Origin: Sphingomonas sp.
GTDB taxonomy: Bacteria; Pseudomonadota; Alphaproteobacteria; Sphingomonadales; Sphingomonadaceae
Assembly: GCF_029239295.1 (NCBI RefSeq)
Contig: NZ_JAQZBC010000003.1
Coordinates: 1-64,000, forward strand
DNA: 64,000 bases
Direction of reading: 5' to 3'
Position 1 is the stretch's first letter, and the number at the start of each line of letters is the position of its first letter. Below the pieces are notes generated by a model. That model did no database searches, was not told the origin of the DNA, and worked only from the letters and a program-made list of their open reading frames with translations. Of this stretch, positions 62,332 to 64,000 are shown one piece after another. The translations under genes were made by a program, and so were the position numbers.

Positions 62332-63004
62332 ATCAGATTCACCGTCGCAACGGCAACGAAGCCACCGTTGGCCCTGTCGGACATCCTCGTCGGATCAGAA
62401 ATAATCCTCATCTCTAAAGGGGAAGGCTGGGTCGGTGCGCAGCATTGGAGAAGCCAGTTATCGCCTTCCTTGGAGACACAGGCCAGCGGGGTCTGCCGTC
62501 AATTTCGAGGTACATTGACCGGAGGCATCGAAGGGCGAATTACTGCCCACTCTTGGACAGGGAAGCGGCCACGGTGACTCACTCCAGCTAAAAAAATTCG
62601 AGGCGGTATGGCGTATGCTAACGCTGGCTCCCTACCCCCCGCCCGGGGGTTCGGCCAGAAACCGCCGGTCCGCTGTGGGGCGGATAAGGGAGGCCCCAAG
62701 GGCTCAGACGTGCCTGCCTGATGCCCATTCCGCCACCTTGGTGGGAGTACGTTGCGGGAGTGGCGAGCTACAGCGCGAACGACTAGGGGATGGGACGGGC
62801 GCGTCGCAGAGGGCAAGAGCACACCCGCATCAGGAGACCATCCTCGCTTGGATCGACAGGAACTGCTCCGCGACCGATCAGGCCGCGCGGTTGCTCCCGG
62901 CGTTCAAGGCAACCTCGCATGTCCGGGGCGAACAGGGCGCGGCCATAGCACTCGTCTCTGTGCGTTGAGGGGGCGACCTTTGACCCTCTCGTGTCAGGCC
63001 GTGC
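62332..63004. other. Stretch of about 0.7 kb without a convincing gene
   Basis: No frame has good codon use and a ribosome site throughout. It holds an A-run near 62589, a CCCCC/GGGGG palindrome near 62635-62650 and small inverted repeats such as CCACC-TT-GGTGG near 62732-62745. The best frame is 62615-62968 (117 codons), with a plausible helical end containing ETILAWIDRNCSATDQAARLL, but its first half is low quality. The region could be a transfer or replication origin, a regulatory RNA region or decayed genes. Confidence 0.5.
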
Positions 63005-63105
63005 TCGAAATCGTCCGGTTTCGAGCCCCCGGCCCAAGCTGTATCGGAAAGTAGCTTGACAGCAGTTCCGATCCACTTTCAATAACGAGCCTCGTTTTCG
63101 ATACA
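63005..63105. other. Candidate res/crossover region of the serine recombinase
   Basis: Inverted repeats cluster directly before the recombinase gene. TCGAAA (63005-63010) mirrors TTTCGA (63019-63024). TGTATCGGAAA (63040-63050) mirrors TTTTCGATACA (63095-63105) at ten of eleven positions, and a third element, TTCCGAT (63066-63072), repeats the inverse of ATCGGAA. Multiple paired subsites before a resolvase gene are typical of res sites. Confidence 0.55.
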
Positions 63106-63113
63106 GGGGACCT

Positions 63114-63692
63114 ATGGCTCGTACCTTCGCCTACCTTCGCGTCAGCACAGCCGACCAGACCACCGACAACCAGCGCCAGGAGATCGAAGCACTGGGCTTC
63201 GCCGTCGAGCCTCATCGCATCGTGGCCGAAACAGTATCGGGATCGGTCCCGGCGACGGAGCGGCGGGAGTTCTCCAAGCTACTGGACCGCCTGGAGCGCG
63301 ACGACGTCCTCATCGTCACCAAGTTGGATCGGCTCGGTCGCAATGCCATGGACGTCCGTGCGACGGTCGAGCGGCTCGCGAACGGCGGCGTTCATGTCCA
63401 TTGCCTGCAACTCGGCGGCACGGACCTAACCAGCGCAGCGGGCAAGATGATCATGGCAGTCATTTGTGCGATGGCAGAGTTCGAGCGCGACTTGCTCGTC
63501 GAGCGTACTCAGGCAGGCCTCGCTCGCGCGAAGACTGAGGGGAAGGTACTAGGGCGCCCGCAAGCGCTCACGAAGGAACAGCAGGACACCGTGAGGGCGC
63601 GGCGGGCGGCGGGCGCATCTCTCGGAGTTTTGGCGAAGGAATTCGGCGTGAGCCGGGCGGCAATTCAGCGGGTCGAGCAGCGCGCCTCCTAG
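63114..63692 (+). CDS. Serine recombinase (resolvase/invertase family)
   Basis: A 192-aa small serine recombinase. The catalytic Ser is S11 in YLRVSTADQ. LIVTKLDRLGRNAMDVRATV and AVICAMAEFERDLLVERTQAGLARAKTEGKVLGRP are the family blocks, with the arginines of the active site. The C-terminal HTH is ASLGVLAKEFGVSRAAIQRV. It resembles Tn3-type resolvases and Pin/Hin invertases; the upstream repeats favour resolution of a cointegrate or multimer. A second recombinase of a different class beside the integrase is unusual within a short element. Confidence 0.92.
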   Translation: MARTFAYLRVSTADQTTDNQRQEIEALGFAVEPHRIVAETVSGSVPATERREFSKLLDRLERDDVLIVTKLDRLGRNAMDVRATVERLANGGVHVHCLQLGGTDLTSAAGKMIMAVICAMAEFERDLLVERTQAGLARAKTEGKVLGRPQALTKEQQDTVRARRAAGASLGVLAKEFGVSRAAIQRVEQRAS

Positions 63693-63748
63693 CGATCCAG
63701 CGCTCTGCCCTGCTTTTTTCCAAACAGCATTTTGGTTCAGGAGACGAC

Positions 63749-64000
63749 ATGAGTTCGAGGTTGTGGGGTCGGCGGGACCACGGGAAGCCAAATACTGACC
63801 TGGAGCGCGCGAAGCGGGCCGCTGATTGGAATACCCTGAGCGGGGCTTTCGCCGCAGGGATTCGTCAACTCGGGTACGAGCCCTGCCTCCCCGTTCTCCG
63901 CTTCGAGGTGAAAAGCCTGGAGCTGGCCGCGCGCACAAAAGAGCATGCTTGGTGGCCAGCGGATCGCGCCCAGCAGATCGAGCGCGAGCTGATGGAAGCT
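63749..64000 (+). CDS. Partial hypothetical protein, cut by the window edge
   Basis: An open frame of 84 codons that runs off the right edge. CAGGAG lies 7 bases before the ATG at 63749. The visible part is basic at first (MSSRLWGRRDHGKPNTDLERAKR split by the N-terminus) and then helical with Trp residues (AADWNTLSG, EHAWWPADRAQQIERELME). I do not recognise it. It belongs to the mobile element. Confidence 0.6.
   Translation, partial: MSSRLWGRRDHGKPNTDLERAKRAADWNTLSGAFAAGIRQLGYEPCLPVLRFEVKSLELAARTKEHAWWPADRAQQIERELMEA

Noticed and set aside
62615..62968. 117-codon frame as a confident gene
   Set aside because: Only the last third looks protein-like; the start has no ribosome site, so it is described under the gene-poor region instead.
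62752..63054. Small open frame of 100 codons on the element
   Set aside because: Poor composition, no ribosome site and no similarity; it overlaps another weak frame.

Overview
The window looks like a chromosome segment of a GC-rich alphaproteobacterium, most likely a sphingomonad (Sphingomonadales). The evidence is the protein styles (tol-pal with a long Ala/Pro/Lys TolA, TorF-type porin, ExoD, UvsE, sphingomonad-style CnoX and Trm112), the very frequent 4-base stop/start overlaps and the common TTG/GTG starts. About 58.5 kb is ordinary chromosome. The last 5.5 kb is the left part of an integrated mobile element that runs off the right edge.

Layout. 1-7.3 kb: a decayed LysR fragment, a Crp/Fnr regulator divergent from a TauD-type dioxygenase with a palindromic operator between them, a ubiquinone-type hydroxylase, a coupled midA/GNAT/pgeF operon, a second GNAT, a DUF72 protein and tRNA-Gly(GCC). 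7.4-12.8 kb: an OmpR-type two-component system, then beta-carbonic anhydrase plus SulP transporter, then a TorF-type outer-membrane protein. The three promoter regions share an AATGTWACGT element, which suggests a bicarbonate or anion regulon. 12.9-14.7 kb: cnoX, a Lon-N-domain protein and Trm112. 14.7-20.6 kb (minus strand): an envelope lipoprotein and the complete ybgC-tolQ-tolR-tolA-tolB-pal cluster. 20.6-24.6 kb: succinate-semialdehyde-type dehydrogenase, xseB-ispA-coaD and a periplasmic cyclophilin.

24.6-30.9 kb: a caa3-type cytochrome oxidase cluster with CtaG, cytochrome b561, two cytochromes c, CoxB carrying a fused cytochrome c, a subunit I+III fusion and a small membrane protein. 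30.9-38.3 kb: ExoD, KatG, a GDSL esterase, a large secreted amidohydrolase, a small hypothetical protein and UvsE. 38.4-41.6 kb: a PepSY/DUF2271/DUF4198/ApbE operon behind a Fur-box-like palindrome. Its DUF2271 protein carries a DGVSGAT flavinylation motif, so the operon is best read as an iron-regulated, covalent-FMN electron-transfer module. 41.6-47.3 kb: PEP carboxylase, an EF-hand lipoprotein, an HNH nuclease, enoyl-CoA hydratase, GluQ and a HIG1 protein. 47.5-53.3 kb: ergothioneine genes egtB/egtD, the kynurenine genes kynA/kynU and an MHS transporter. 53.5-58.5 kb: a MASE1-GGDEF diguanylate cyclase, a short-chain dehydrogenase, small hypotheticals and a bile-acid:sodium symporter relative.

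58.5-64 kb, the mobile element: it begins at a 17-base copy of what looks like a tRNA-Ser 3' end. It encodes a tyrosine integrase translationally coupled (TTGA overlap) to a protein with superfamily A polymerase motifs (LDY...R, R..AKR..F, HDS) of the transposon/virus polymerase (TV-Pol) type. A membrane protein, a roughly 0.8-kb stretch without a convincing gene, a serine resolvase with its own res-like inverted repeats and a truncated gene follow. This is the most unusual part of the window.
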